The position numbers and the translations under genes are program-made. Below, piece after piece: positions 41,554 to 49,711 of a stretch of DNA of 64,000 nucleotides. Within the stretch, counting starts at the first letter, position 1. Each line of letters opens with the position of its first letter. Below the pieces are notes generated by a model. The model ran no database searches and was not told the origin of the DNA. It saw only the letters and a program-made list of their open reading frames with translations. The DNA is taken from assembly GCF_000011645.1 (NCBI RefSeq), contig NC_006270.3, positions 2,415,501 through 2,479,500 of the forward strand, written 5' to 3'. Origin of the DNA: Bacillus licheniformis DSM 13 = ATCC 14580 (GTDB taxonomy: Bacteria > Bacillota > Bacilli > Bacillales > Bacillaceae).

Positions 41554-41766
41554 ATGGATGAGAAACTGATTGAAAAAATGCTCGGACAGGCGCTGAAGCA
41601 GTACGGACGCAATGTTGCAACCGATCCGCTCAGCCCCGGCGAAAAAGAAATCCTGAAGCTGGCTTTGCAGGAAAGGCGGATCGAGGAGCCGAATGAAGGG
41701 CTGCATGCCCATATCGAGGATGTCATCTATGATTATGTCACAAATCAAGGCTTGTTCTCATCATAA
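41554..41766 (+). CDS. yqzH: Small protein YqzH
   Basis: A 70-residue acidic, helical protein (MDEKLIEKMLGQALKQYGRN) matching YqzH in position beside the Y-polymerase. AAAGGAGA precedes the ATG. In B. subtilis it is listed with SOS genes; here it is divergent from polYB, with a degenerate GAAC-ATCA-GTTT motif upstream. Function unknown. Confidence 0.82.
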   Translation: MDEKLIEKMLGQALKQYGRNVATDPLSPGEKEILKLALQERRIEEPNEGLHAHIEDVIYDYVTNQGLFSS

Positions 41767-41893
41767 AACGATTTTTCTTTGCGGCTTCCTTTGTACAGGA
41801 AGCCTTTTATCACCCAGCATTTAGAAATTCCTCTATTCACCGCCATCTGTTTCATGTATGATAAACAAATAAAAACGTAACGGAGAGTTTATC

Positions 41894-43132
41894 ATGAAAC
41901 AAAAATGGCAGAACATCCACCCGCTCAGCTGGACCATTATTGTCGGAACCATTTTCGGACGCATGGGAACAGCCATGAGCATCCCTTTTTTAGCAATTTA
42001 TTTGACACAAGTGAAAGGCGCCTCTTCCGGCTTTGCGGGAGCTGTCATTGCAGCGAGCTCTCTGATCGGAATTGCGGCAAGCTTTTATGGCGGGTACTTA
42101 TCAGACAGGTTCGGCCGGAAAACCATCATGCTCGTCTCGATTTTCGGCTGGACGTTCGTGTTCGCCGGTTTTGCACTCGCCGATCATGTCTGGACATTCT
42201 TTATCATGAATGCCTTAAACGGATTATGCCGCGCTTTGTTTGAACCGACTTCAAGAGCGCTGCTTTCAGACGTATCCAAACCCGAAACGCGCCTTTTCGT
42301 CTTTAATCTCCGCTATACCGCGATCAACCTCGGCGTCGTCTTCGGCCCGCTTTTAGGCCTGTATCTCGGATCTTCCAAAACGACGCTGCCGTTTTTCATT
42401 GCGGCTTTCATTTATTTTATTTATGCGGCGGTGCTGGTCATTCAATTTAAACACCACACCGTACCGGCAGCTGAGCGTAATAAGCGTATAAAAGTGCGGG
42501 ACGCGCTGGAGGTGACAAAAACAGACCGGGTATTTACGATTACGCTAATCGGTTCGATTCTTTGTTTGTTCGGATATTCCCACTTCACATCGACGCTTGC
42601 ACAATACATGGCGGCCAGCCCGTTCATTGAAGACGGGACGAAAGTGTTCGGCATGATGCTGACGCTGAATGCCTTGGCCGTTCTTGCCGTACAGTACCCG
42701 ATCGTACATATCGCCAAACGGTTTTCACCGATTTTATCGCTGATTGCAGGAAATGTGCTGATTAGTGGAAGCCTGTTCAGCCTCTCTTTTTTCCATGATC
42801 TATGGTCCATTGTCTTGATCATTATCGTGTTTACGATCGGGGAGGTGCTTCTCTTTTCGATGATGGATTTACTGGTCGACCGGATTGCCCGGCCTGAGCT
42901 GAAAGGCACTTACTTTGGGGCTATGGGCTTCACCCAGCTTGGAAGCGTGGTCGGCCCTTGGGCGGGGGGAATGCTGCTGGACACCTTTGGAGCGGAAAAA
43001 CCGTTTTTCACTTTTGCAATCCTGTCTGCTGCCACCATTTGCGGCGTTCCTTTCCTGGTAGCAGCCTACCGGAAACTCAAAATGGATGAAGCAAAAGTCA
43101 ATTTAAGTTCGAAAAAAACGATGCAGCATTAA
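41894..43132 (+). CDS. yqjV: MFS transporter YqjV
   Basis: A 412-residue, twelve-helix major facilitator. The GGYLSDRFGRK motif between helices 2 and 3 is the family A-motif and favours a drug/H+ antiporter type. The substrate is unknown. CGGAGAG precedes the ATG. It is followed by a GC-rich hairpin shared with the convergent yqjT. Confidence 0.92.
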   Translation: MKQKWQNIHPLSWTIIVGTIFGRMGTAMSIPFLAIYLTQVKGASSGFAGAVIAASSLIGIAASFYGGYLSDRFGRKTIMLVSIFGWTFVFAGFALADHVWTFFIMNALNGLCRALFEPTSRALLSDVSKPETRLFVFNLRYTAINLGVVFGPLLGLYLGSSKTTLPFFIAAFIYFIYAAVLVIQFKHHTVPAAERNKRIKVRDALEVTKTDRVFTITLIGSILCLFGYSHFTSTLAQYMAASPFIEDGTKVFGMMLTLNALAVLAVQYPIVHIAKRFSPILSLIAGNVLISGSLFSLSFFHDLWSIVLIIIVFTIGEVLLFSMMDLLVDRIARPELKGTYFGAMGFTQLGSVVGPWAGGMLLDTFGAEKPFFTFAILSAATICGVPFLVAAYRKLKMDEAKVNLSSKKTMQH

Positions 43133-43140
43133 TTGAAAAC

Positions 43141-43166
43141 AGGCCGGCTCGAACAAAGGCCGGCCT
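43141..43166. terminator. GC-rich hairpin between yqjV and yqjT
   Basis: AGGCCGGC (43141-43148) and GCCGGCCT (43159-43166) pair perfectly. There is no real T tail, so termination may be partial. Confidence 0.5.
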
Positions 43167-43182
43167 TCGGCTGCCGCCCGCC

Positions 43183-43566
43183 TCAAGGGGCAGCAAGTTC
43201 AACTTTGATGCGGTCCGGATCTTCGGTATACAAGGCATAATGCCCGTTTCCGCCGGCAAACGGATGTCTGTCTTCATATAAAATGCGGCATCCCCGCTCT
43301 CTCAGTTTCATTGTCATTTCGTCGACCTGCTCTTTGGATGCCGCGTAAAAAGCAAGATGGTTTAAGCCGACGCGGCACCTGTGATAACCCGCTTTGATAA
43401 ACTGCTCTTTCGCCTGCACAAGCACGAGATAGGCGCCGTTTGCTTTCCAGCTGATGCCGCCTTCCCATTGTTGAAAAACCTCATAGCCGAGCTCCCCGAG
43501 AAACCAGCCCCAAAAGCGCTTCGACGCTTCCAAATCTGAAACGTACAGTTCAATATGATGGATCAT
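43183..43566 (-). CDS. yqjT: Glyoxalase/dioxygenase (VOC) family protein YqjT
   Basis: A 127-residue single VOC module. His4 in MIHHIELYV, His in GLNHLAFYA and Glu in DRIKVELAAP are the usual metal-binding positions. It may be an isomerase, lyase or resistance protein; no substrate can be named. It lies after coaA on the same strand. Confidence 0.87.
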   Translation of the reverse strand: MIHHIELYVSDLEASKRFWGWFLGELGYEVFQQWEGGISWKANGAYLVLVQAKEQFIKAGYHRCRVGLNHLAFYAASKEQVDEMTMKLRERGCRILYEDRHPFAGGNGHYALYTEDPDRIKVELAAP

Positions 43567-43580
43567 GCAAGCCTCCTCTT

Positions 43581-44540
43581 CTATACCCGTCTGACCAAAA
43601 TCTCTTCCACCTTGTGGCCTTCGCCTTTTCTCAAGATTAAATCAGACCGGAATTTTGTAGGCAGAATGTTCTCATACAAATTCGGACGGTTGACGGTCTC
43701 CCATATTGACTTTGCCATATGGTCCGCTTCTTCGTCCGCGAGGTCTTTGAATTTATGGAAATAAGAACTCGGATCTTGAAAAGCCGTCTCCCTGAGCATG
43801 CGAAAGCGTTCAAGATACCATTTGATAATGAGGTCTTCTTCGGCATCCACATAAATCGAGAAGTCAAAAAAATCGGAAACGAAAACCCGCGGTTTTGTAC
43901 GGTCGTCTTCGATCGTCGGTGTCTGCAGCACATTAACGCCTTCGATGATCACGATATCCGCTTGTTCTACCGTTTCATAAACCCCTTCCAATCTGTCATA
44001 CGTTAGATGGGAATAAACGGGTGCGTGGACAATTTCCTTTCCTGATTTTAAATCGTTCAAAAACTCAAGCAGCGCTTTGACATCATAGCTTTCGGGAAAC
44101 CCTTTCCTCGACATCATCTGCTTTTCTGTCAGAACCGCATTAGGATAAAGAAAACCGTCGGTTGTGATCAGACTGACTTTCAGCCGTTCCTGCAAACGGG
44201 AGAGCACAGTCTGAATGATGCGGGCCGTCGTGCTTTTTCCAACCGCGACGCTTCCGGCAATCCCGATGATAAACGGAATCTTGGCCGCGTGAGGATGATT
44301 CAAAAAACCGTTTACCCGGGTGTTCCGTTCATATTGAGTTGCCCGGTGTAAATAAAGCAGCCTCGCCAGCGGAACATAAACGGTTTCGACTTCTTCCAAA
44401 GACAGATAGTCATTTAAACCTTCAAGCTTCTTTACTTCCTCTTCGGTCATCTTTACCGACATATGCCCGCCGAGATTTGCCCAGGCATCACGGGTATGAC
44501 TCGTATATAACGTGTGCAAATTCAAATCCTGATTCGCCAC
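43581..44540 (-). CDS. coaA: Type I pantothenate kinase
   Basis: CoaA (319 residues) phosphorylates pantothenate in the first step of coenzyme A synthesis. The P-loop is GIAGSVAVGKSTTA, followed by LITTDGFLYPN and SRKGFPESYD. The start is GTG at 44540, preceded by AGGTG and giving exactly the B. subtilis length; 44564 is less likely. An unusual structured leader with a terminator lies about 120 bases upstream. Confidence 0.95.
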   Translation of the reverse strand: MANQDLNLHTLYTSHTRDAWANLGGHMSVKMTEEEVKKLEGLNDYLSLEEVETVYVPLARLLYLHRATQYERNTRVNGFLNHPHAAKIPFIIGIAGSVAVGKSTTARIIQTVLSRLQERLKVSLITTDGFLYPNAVLTEKQMMSRKGFPESYDVKALLEFLNDLKSGKEIVHAPVYSHLTYDRLEGVYETVEQADIVIIEGVNVLQTPTIEDDRTKPRVFVSDFFDFSIYVDAEEDLIIKWYLERFRMLRETAFQDPSSYFHKFKDLADEEADHMAKSIWETVNRPNLYENILPTKFRSDLILRKGEGHKVEEILVRRV

Positions 44541-44656
44541 TATTCTCACCTGCCCTCTGTTCAAACGCTGTTTACTTAAAAAAGTGCATGAATTCTGAGA
44601 CCGCTTTATTATTATATAGAATTTTTCGAATATTTACGAGGAACAACGTTTCAATC

Positions 44657-44760
44657 AAAAAAACCGTCTTCCTCCAGAGACGGGTGGGTCCGGTTTCCTT
44701 GCATGGCGGATGCGAATGGCTCTCCTTCCTGTCAACCCTGAGCCAACGGGTGTCCTTCGT
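44657..44760 (-). ncRNA. Structured leader RNA with terminator upstream of coaA (unassigned)
   Basis: On the minus strand the region has several possible stems (TGGCTC/GAGCCA, GCAT/ATGC), then a clean terminator: CCGTCT (44678-44683 complement) and AGACGG (44664-44669 complement) followed by seven T. It lies behind the ABC-operon terminator and ahead of coaA. That is the layout of a riboswitch, attenuator or small RNA. It does not match any riboswitch consensus I know. Positions 44541-44656 hold nothing else visible. Confidence 0.45.
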
Positions 44761-44768
44761 TTGCAAAA

Positions 44769-44802
44769 GAAAAAAGAGCGCAGGCGCCCGCACTCTTTTT
44801 TC
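44769..44802 (-). terminator. Terminator of the ABC transporter operon
   Basis: AAAAAGAG-GC and GC-CTCTTTTT pair around GGCGCC directly after the permease stop, with T runs on both strands. Confidence 0.85.
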
Positions 44803-45766
44803 AAACGACATATTTGCTTTGCCTGTGCGCCATGTAATAAGTGACCGCAGACAGCAAGCCGACGGATGCGGCTAAAATGATGATGACCGGAATCATGTCC
44901 ACCTTCACCGGTGTAAACAGTTTAAAGCCGCCGCTGAAACTGAAAACCGCATGCCCGAGATTAGACAGCAGGTTTTTTAAATCGAACCTGCCCAAAGCAG
45001 GGATCAGCAGGCTGTAAACGACATAAAGCAAAGCAGGCGTAATAAAGCTTCTGAAGAGGACGCCCAAATAAAATCCGATCGTCGAAAAGATGAAGCTGAC
45101 CGCCAGAACGACAGCGAGCTGAAGCAGGATATTGCTTTTTGAAACAGCGGGTATTGTGAACTCGCCGACCGGTATATCCCTTGAAGCAAGGGAATAAAAG
45201 ACGAGGCTTGACACATATGCCGTACATACAACGGCGATCACGGCGGCAGCCATCACCATGTAAACCGAACACTGTTTGGCAAACAGAACGGATTTCCAAT
45301 CATGGCTGACCGCTTTCACTTTCATCGTCTTGAATCTGATGTCGTATGAGGAGATATAGATGGCATACAGCGTGAAAGCCAAGGGAAAAATGATGAAGCC
45401 CATCAGCTCAAGCGTCATAGTGACTGACTGTTTCGGCTCCAGGTGATGGAGGGACAAGACGAAATTCTCATAGTCGAACCTTAAAATATTTTCGACGATC
45501 TCTCCGTCGCCATCCTCGCTTTTCAGCTCACCTTCCTTCACCTTGACGGGCGACTCCAGCGCCTGCTTAATATCGATGCCGAGTTCTTTATATTCATTTT
45601 CAGTCTTTTTGAACTGCTGGTAGCTGTCCATTGTATTTTTATAGTGAACATATATGTATCCGGATGAAATGAATAATAGAGGAAGCAATAAAATGATGAG
45701 CAATTTAGAATACGATTGAAATGCAAGCTCTTTCTTGAAAATATTATAAATATTCTTTATAGACAT
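44801..45766 (-). CDS. ABC-2 type permease, probable export or self-protection
   Basis: A 321-residue membrane protein. One N-terminal helix (about 20-40) is followed by a roughly 90-residue extracytoplasmic part and then five or six helices (about 110-310). This plan occurs in ABC-2 permeases of bacteriocin-immunity systems. It overlaps the ATPase gene upstream; the ATG at 45766 is chosen, 45784 is the alternative. Substrate unknown. Confidence 0.75.
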   Translation of the reverse strand: MSIKNIYNIFKKELAFQSYSKLLIILLLPLLFISSGYIYVHYKNTMDSYQQFKKTENEYKELGIDIKQALESPVKVKEGELKSEDGDGEIVENILRFDYENFVLSLHHLEPKQSVTMTLELMGFIIFPLAFTLYAIYISSYDIRFKTMKVKAVSHDWKSVLFAKQCSVYMVMAAAVIAVVCTAYVSSLVFYSLASRDIPVGEFTIPAVSKSNILLQLAVVLAVSFIFSTIGFYLGVLFRSFITPALLYVVYSLLIPALGRFDLKNLLSNLGHAVFSFSGGFKLFTPVKVDMIPVIIILAASVGLLSAVTYYMAHRQSKYVV

Positions 45767-46406
45767 CGCCCAATTCTGCTCCATTCGTTTTAAAATTGTC
45801 TATGTGGATAGCTGAACCGTCTTTCAACACGTATAATTGATCGACGATTGAAGAATAAAACTCAAACTGATGGCCGGCGGCAACAATCGTCATCCTGCTT
45901 GACCAGTCATTGATGAGCTCCTGAAGCTCCATCATGGACCGGTAGTCAAGCCCGTTTGATATCTCATCCAAAAACAAGAATGACGGTTTGTTTAATGCAG
46001 CGATCATTAAGGCCAGCTTTTTCTTTTGTCCGTATGAATAGGTCTTGACCTTTTTTTTCAGCAGCTCCCTGCCGAGAAACTTTTGCGACAATTGTTCAAG
46101 CTCTTCTTTGCCGGCAGGTTTATTGATCAGTAGTTTGATATTTTGATAGCCGCTCAGATGATCGTAAAACGGGGAATCGTCATAGATGACGTGGACTTTG
46201 CTCCTGACTGCTTCAAGCGGCTCGCCGTCGTACAGTATGCCGCCTTCGAAAGGTTCAAGCTTGAGCAGGCATTTCAAGAGCGTCGTTTTTCCGGCGCCGT
46301 TTTCTCCCATCAGAAAGGTGACTTTGTTTTTTTCAATATTCATGTTGAGACGGTTGAATACCGATTTGCTTCCATAAGATTTCGTCAGGTCATCGATTTT
46401 GATCAA
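45744..46406 (-). CDS. ABC transporter ATPase subunit
   Basis: A compact 220-residue ATPase: Walker A GENGAGKTT (about 36-44), signature YSYGQKKKLAL, which is degenerate from LSGGQ but typical of small drug or bacteriocin exporters, and Walker B FLFLDEISNGLD. It pairs with the membrane protein whose gene overlaps its 3' end. Preceded 115 bases upstream by the secreted-protein gene. Confidence 0.9.
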   Translation of the reverse strand: MIKIDDLTKSYGSKSVFNRLNMNIEKNKVTFLMGENGAGKTTLLKCLLKLEPFEGGILYDGEPLEAVRSKVHVIYDDSPFYDHLSGYQNIKLLINKPAGKEELEQLSQKFLGRELLKKKVKTYSYGQKKKLALMIAALNKPSFLFLDEISNGLDYRSMMELQELINDWSSRMTIVAAGHQFEFYSSIVDQLYVLKDGSAIHIDNFKTNGAELGDVYKEYL

Positions 46407-46521
46407 TTTGAAAAATCCTTTCTCGCATCAGGATGGTGTTGCAACATTCTCCATTATACAACGCTGCCATTAATTTCTAAATAGTCTTTTAGCAGCGTTG
46501 TATGAAATGGCTTATAGTAAA

Positions 46522-47010
46522 TTAATCGTTTCCGTATTTTCCTTTTTTATTGACCCACCTTCTGTCTGTAAAGGTTGAGCTGGCCAATTCAACATCTCCC
46601 CACGGTGTAACGGTTCCGAAGCTCAGCGTTTTTTTCGCTCTCCATTTGTGAAGCCCTGATGACTTATAATACCTTTTAATCCCCTTTGCCCTCACCACAT
46701 TCGGAAAGACGTAGCCGACATCCTGCGATCCGCTGCTTTTCGATACTTTTTTGCCGTTGTAGTACCAGTCGATATAATCTTTTGACCAGGCGAGGAAGCT
46801 TCCTCTTTTAATTGTCAGCCTTTTTCCTGCATAAGCCGTCACACCGCTTTGAACGGATGCCTGTTCAGGAAGTGATTGAACGTATTCTGTCTTGGCTTCA
46901 AGCAGTTCCTTTTGCTCGCTTGTCAGCTGCCCGTCCCCAGCAGCCGCAGCGAATGAGGATGGAACCAGGAGCGCCGCAGACAAAGAAAACCCTAAAATCG
47001 CTTTTTTCAT
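46522..47010 (-). CDS. Secreted basic protein of unknown function, candidate toxin or bacteriocin
   Basis: 162 residues with a clear Sec signal peptide (1-24, ending AAAA). The mature part has an acidic spacer (about 25-55) and then a basic, aromatic domain (about 58-162, with WYYNGKKVSKSSGSQDVGYVFPN and GIKRYYKSSGLHKWRAKK). It has no cysteine. No known family was recognised; it resembles secreted bacteriocin-like proteins only in general character. Its placement just upstream of an ABC ATPase/permease pair on the same strand suggests a product and self-protection unit. Confidence 0.7.
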   Translation of the reverse strand: MKKAILGFSLSAALLVPSSFAAAAGDGQLTSEQKELLEAKTEYVQSLPEQASVQSGVTAYAGKRLTIKRGSFLAWSKDYIDWYYNGKKVSKSSGSQDVGYVFPNVVRAKGIKRYYKSSGLHKWRAKKTLSFGTVTPWGDVELASSTFTDRRWVNKKGKYGND

Positions 47011-47104
47011 TTCGTTTCCCTCCGTGTTTTTGAAATATTTGTATGTACGTCTTCAGCTGCCATCCATAAGCTACTGCCACATCCAAAACAATTTAAGGTC
47101 CGAG

Positions 47105-47245
47105 TTCTCTTATTTTAATGGATGAAAAAATAGATTCCTAGCAAAATGGACCATTTCATCGTTACCTATTGGAAACTATCCCCTCCTCCCTCTCGTAAAA
47201 TTATAACATATTTTTCCTTACCTTCAATCAAATTCTCTTATTTTA
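47105..47245. repeat. 13-bp direct repeats between the two secreted-protein genes
   Basis: TTCTCTTATTTTA occurs at 47105-47117 and again at 47233-47245. Both lie in the 420-bp AT-rich divergent region, which also holds a hairpin GGTGTTC/GAACACC near 47262-47280. They may be regulator sites. No gene is seen in 47011-47431. Confidence 0.45.
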
Positions 47246-47383
47246 CCATTTTTCCCGAGGGTGTTCTTAGGCGAACACCTATTACCTCTGATTAAAATGT
47301 AAATTTGTGTATTATTTTTGAATTTTATTGAATTTCTACACAATTAGACATTTTTTTCTCCAGCCGAGTGATAGGATGTACAT

Positions 47384-47401
47384 GCCTATGATGTCATAGG
47401 C
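47384..47401 (+). promoter_or_regulatory. Palindrome in the 5' region of the small secreted-protein gene
   Basis: GCCTATGA (47384-47391) and TCATAGGC (47394-47401) are perfect arms around TG, about 15 bases before the AGGAGG ribosome site. It may be an operator or an mRNA-stabilising hairpin. Confidence 0.55.
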
Positions 47402-47431
47402 AAAAAAACAATCTTTAGGAGGTCGTTAGGG

Positions 47432-47692
47432 ATGTTTCAAAACAAAATCAAAAAAGCAGTCGGAGCGGTTGCATTTGCAGGTGCTTTGTTAGTGTCTGGA
47501 TTGCCCGTAAGTGCGGATACACTGCCTGAATTAATATGGGTGAGGGACAAGTATCCCGGTGCGCAATACGAATATAAGGTAATAAATGGCGAGAGATATG
47601 TCGATGTTTACAGAGTAATAAATGGTAAAACAGATGTCACACGCGAAAAATGTGAAACGATGTACCAAGACCGCTGCTATGTCAAAAAATAA
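47432..47692 (+). CDS. Small secreted protein of unknown function
   Basis: 86 residues: a signal peptide (1-28, ending PVSADT) and a 58-residue mature part with two cysteines (CETMYQDRC) that may form a disulfide. The repeated phrases KVINGERYVDVYR and RVINGKTDVTR hint at an internal duplication. AGGAGG gives a strong ribosome site. It is divergent from the other secreted protein. Family not recognised. Confidence 0.7.
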   Translation: MFQNKIKKAVGAVAFAGALLVSGLPVSADTLPELIWVRDKYPGAQYEYKVINGERYVDVYRVINGKTDVTREKCETMYQDRCYVKK

Positions 47693-47797
47693 ACAACGTG
47701 CAGCTGGCGTCTGAAATATGAACATGCTTCGATCCGCTTTTGGAGAACAGAGCGTGAACGAGCGGCTGATTCTTTTACAGACGCGGGCTTTAGAGCG

Positions 47798-47838
47798 CAA
47801 GCAAGCGGGAGGCGTTTTGATGCGCCTCCCGCTTTCCG
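47798..47838 (+). terminator. Hairpin downstream of the small secreted-protein gene
   Basis: AAGCGGGAGGCG (47803-47814) and CGCCTCCCGCTT (47823-47834) pair perfectly. The region 47693-47997 holds no other supported feature. Confidence 0.7.
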
Positions 47839-47997
47839 TTCTGTGAATGTCGATCTTTTTTAAAAGTCAACAACCGCTGCAATGAAACTGTGTTCCCCTC
47901 TATTCATTGGAAAAAGGCATTCCTATTAAACAAGGCATCCCACCGATCAGAACGCCTTGTTTTTTCAAATAAATTCCTTATATTCATCCTTCGGCCA

Positions 47998-48504
47998 CTA
48001 TCCTTTAAAGCCGTTATCGAGTACCTCGATCATCGAAGAAGTCGTTTTTGCATGGTTTTTTGTTTGCTGCACAAGCTTGATGATGTCTTGGTATGCCTGC
48101 TGCGCTCCAAGCACCAGCAAAGGAACCCCGATCGGATCGATTTTCAGCCTCCTCGAAAATAAACCGCCGAATGTCATCGCTATTGGCACAGTCGGAGACG
48201 TGTTTGAAAAAATGACTTTCTCCTGAAGTTTCCCGTTTTTTTCAAACAGCTCGAGAACGCCTCGCATGGCTGGAATGACAGCTTTTGACGATCCTCTGCC
48301 GATCGTGTACACCTGGTTGCCTTCTTCATCAAGTCCGTGAAAGATTAATTTTCCCATTTCCTTCGGACTTAATTGATTAAAACAGTCGGTGCTTAAAATT
48401 TCGTTTCTTGTTGGTTTTCTGCTGAATGGGAGCTTTTTCAGATGATAAGCAGCGGCAAGTGCAGATGAATGAGTGCCGCCGTAACAATTGTATATATAGA
48501 TCAA
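47998..48504 (-). CDS. DUF3189 family protein
   Basis: About 168 residues from a TTG start at 48504, giving the N-terminus (M)IYIYNCYGGTHSSALAAAYHLKKLP, typical of DUF3189. AGGGTG lies six bases upstream; an ATG at 48522 is the alternative. The fold looks Rossmann-like (GGTHSS loop). Function unknown. The stop of the PGA hydrolase paralogue lies about 50 bases upstream, so cotranscription is likely. Confidence 0.75.
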   Translation of the reverse strand: MIYIYNCYGGTHSSALAAAYHLKKLPFSRKPTRNEILSTDCFNQLSPKEMGKLIFHGLDEEGNQVYTIGRGSSKAVIPAMRGVLELFEKNGKLQEKVIFSNTSPTVPIAMTFGGLFSRRLKIDPIGVPLLVLGAQQAYQDIIKLVQQTKNHAKTTSSMIEVLDNGFKG

Positions 48505-48557
48505 CCTGCTCACCCTCTTCATGTCTTTGGTTTTAATGTGGCCCAAATATACAATGC

Positions 48558-49256
48558 TTATTTATACCTCGTTTCCAGAACTTCTTTAACAGCTGAGACA
48601 TACGCTTGAAACGTCTCATTTTTAGAACTTGCCCGCGTCCACAGGCCGAACTCCGAAAAAAAAGCCTCTCGTTGAGGCGTGCTGATTTCCAATTGAATGC
48701 TTTGACCTGTTTTGCATTGATTATTGATATTTTCAGGATTTCCTCCTGCAAGCCGGTGGCTCGGGCTGACCAGCTCCGCCGAAAAACCTTTGTTCAGCAG
48801 CGCTCTGACAATCGCTTTCGCCCCTCCTGTATCCGTTCCCCCCACAAGCGTATGTTCAACGATGTCATGATATCCATGAAAAGCCAGCACATAGCTGTGC
48901 TCTTTGACCGCTTTGAGGGCCTGAGGTTCATCAAAATGATTGCTTGTGATGTGGAGATCCCAGTTTTGCGAGGGTTTGATTCCCTCAAATAAATAAGTGG
49001 AATAATCGGCGCTGAAGGCGCGGACAAGTTCACTGACACCTCCTTCGATTCCTCCGCCGTGCGGTGAAAGAATCAACAGTTCGGTGCCCATGTCTGTGTA
49101 TTCGATTTGGTAATCTTCTCCTTCTGTTTCATGTTCGGCAAGCTCGGCAAAATTGGCGTATTTGTCTGCGGATGAAGCGACGCTTTTCAGCGGAAATTGA
49201 AAGATGACCGTTAAGCAAATCCCCGTGACTAACCAGATGATGCAACGATTTTTCAT
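48558..49256 (-). CDS. Secreted poly-gamma-glutamate hydrolase family protein (second copy)
   Basis: A 232-residue paralogue of the protein at 2172-3005, with a signal peptide (about 1-30) and the same motifs: SPHGGGIEGGVSE, AFHGYHD, VGGTD and QLEIST. Putative zinc ligands His, Glu and His are kept. It should cut poly-gamma-glutamate outside the cell. The ATG at 49256 gives a normal signal peptide, but the ribosome site is weak. Confidence 0.82.
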   Translation of the reverse strand: MKNRCIIWLVTGICLTVIFQFPLKSVASSADKYANFAELAEHETEGEDYQIEYTDMGTELLILSPHGGGIEGGVSELVRAFSADYSTYLFEGIKPSQNWDLHITSNHFDEPQALKAVKEHSYVLAFHGYHDIVEHTLVGGTDTGGAKAIVRALLNKGFSAELVSPSHRLAGGNPENINNQCKTGQSIQLEISTPQREAFFSEFGLWTRASSKNETFQAYVSAVKEVLETRYK

Positions 49257-49399
49257 CAATGGGTTCCATTCTTCCTGCACCGTTAAGAAACTCCTTTTAT
49301 CGTGTATTTTGTTGCGAGTATCACGTGATATCATGTTTCGGCCGGGATGAGAGAATTCCAATAAATGGTAAAATATTACTCCCTTTCGTCACCCAGTTG

Positions 49400-49640
49400 C
49401 CATTTTATATAAGAAGAACGGCAAAACGAAAGCGACCTTTACCTTATTTTTCATCAGCGGCCGGCACGTGTTCCCGGAAGCACGGAATCTTTCGGCGTGC
49501 CGTATTTTTATATCAATTGCCTCAGGCTGGACAGGTGCCATCAGATCAAGCAGCGCTTAAAGAAGGAAGCAGAGGTTCGATGCCGGGTTTTGCAGAGGGA
49601 CAAAGTCTCCCTGTTTTTATATGATATTTTGAGCCTCTCT
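49400..49640 (+). ncRNA. Possible small RNA region with two terminator-like hairpins
   Basis: No protein gene is supported in 49362-49711. On the plus strand GGCACG...CGTGCC is followed by TATTTTTAT (about 49460-49512), and AGGGA...TCCCT is followed by TTTTTAT (about 49597-49620). Two terminators without an upstream plus-strand gene suggest one or two short RNAs. Identity unknown. Confidence 0.3.
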
Positions 49641-49665
49641 GCAGGGGGCATCGCTAAAAAAATGC

Positions 49666-49701
49666 AAACAAAAAAGGAACGGATGATTCCGTTCCTTTCT
49701 T
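49666..49701 (-). terminator. yqjQ terminator
   Basis: AAAGGAACGGA (49673-49683) and TCCGTTCCTTT pair, followed by a long T run on the minus strand. Confidence 0.85.
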
Positions 49702-49711
49702 CGAGAAACCA

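Noticed and set aside
44339..44875. 178-residue plus-strand frame over coaA, the leader and the ABC terminator
   Set aside because: It is antisense to coaA and crosses two terminators; no ribosome site or family likeness.
46522..47010. Lactococcin 972 family bacteriocin
   Set aside because: A secreted protein next to ABC genes suggested it, but the conserved glycine/serine/tyrosine pattern of that family is not seen, so no family name was given.
49360..49640. 6S RNA, SRP RNA, tmRNA or tRNA in the gene-free region
   Set aside because: A GGTTCGAT segment recalls a T-loop, but no acceptor stem or other conserved parts were found.
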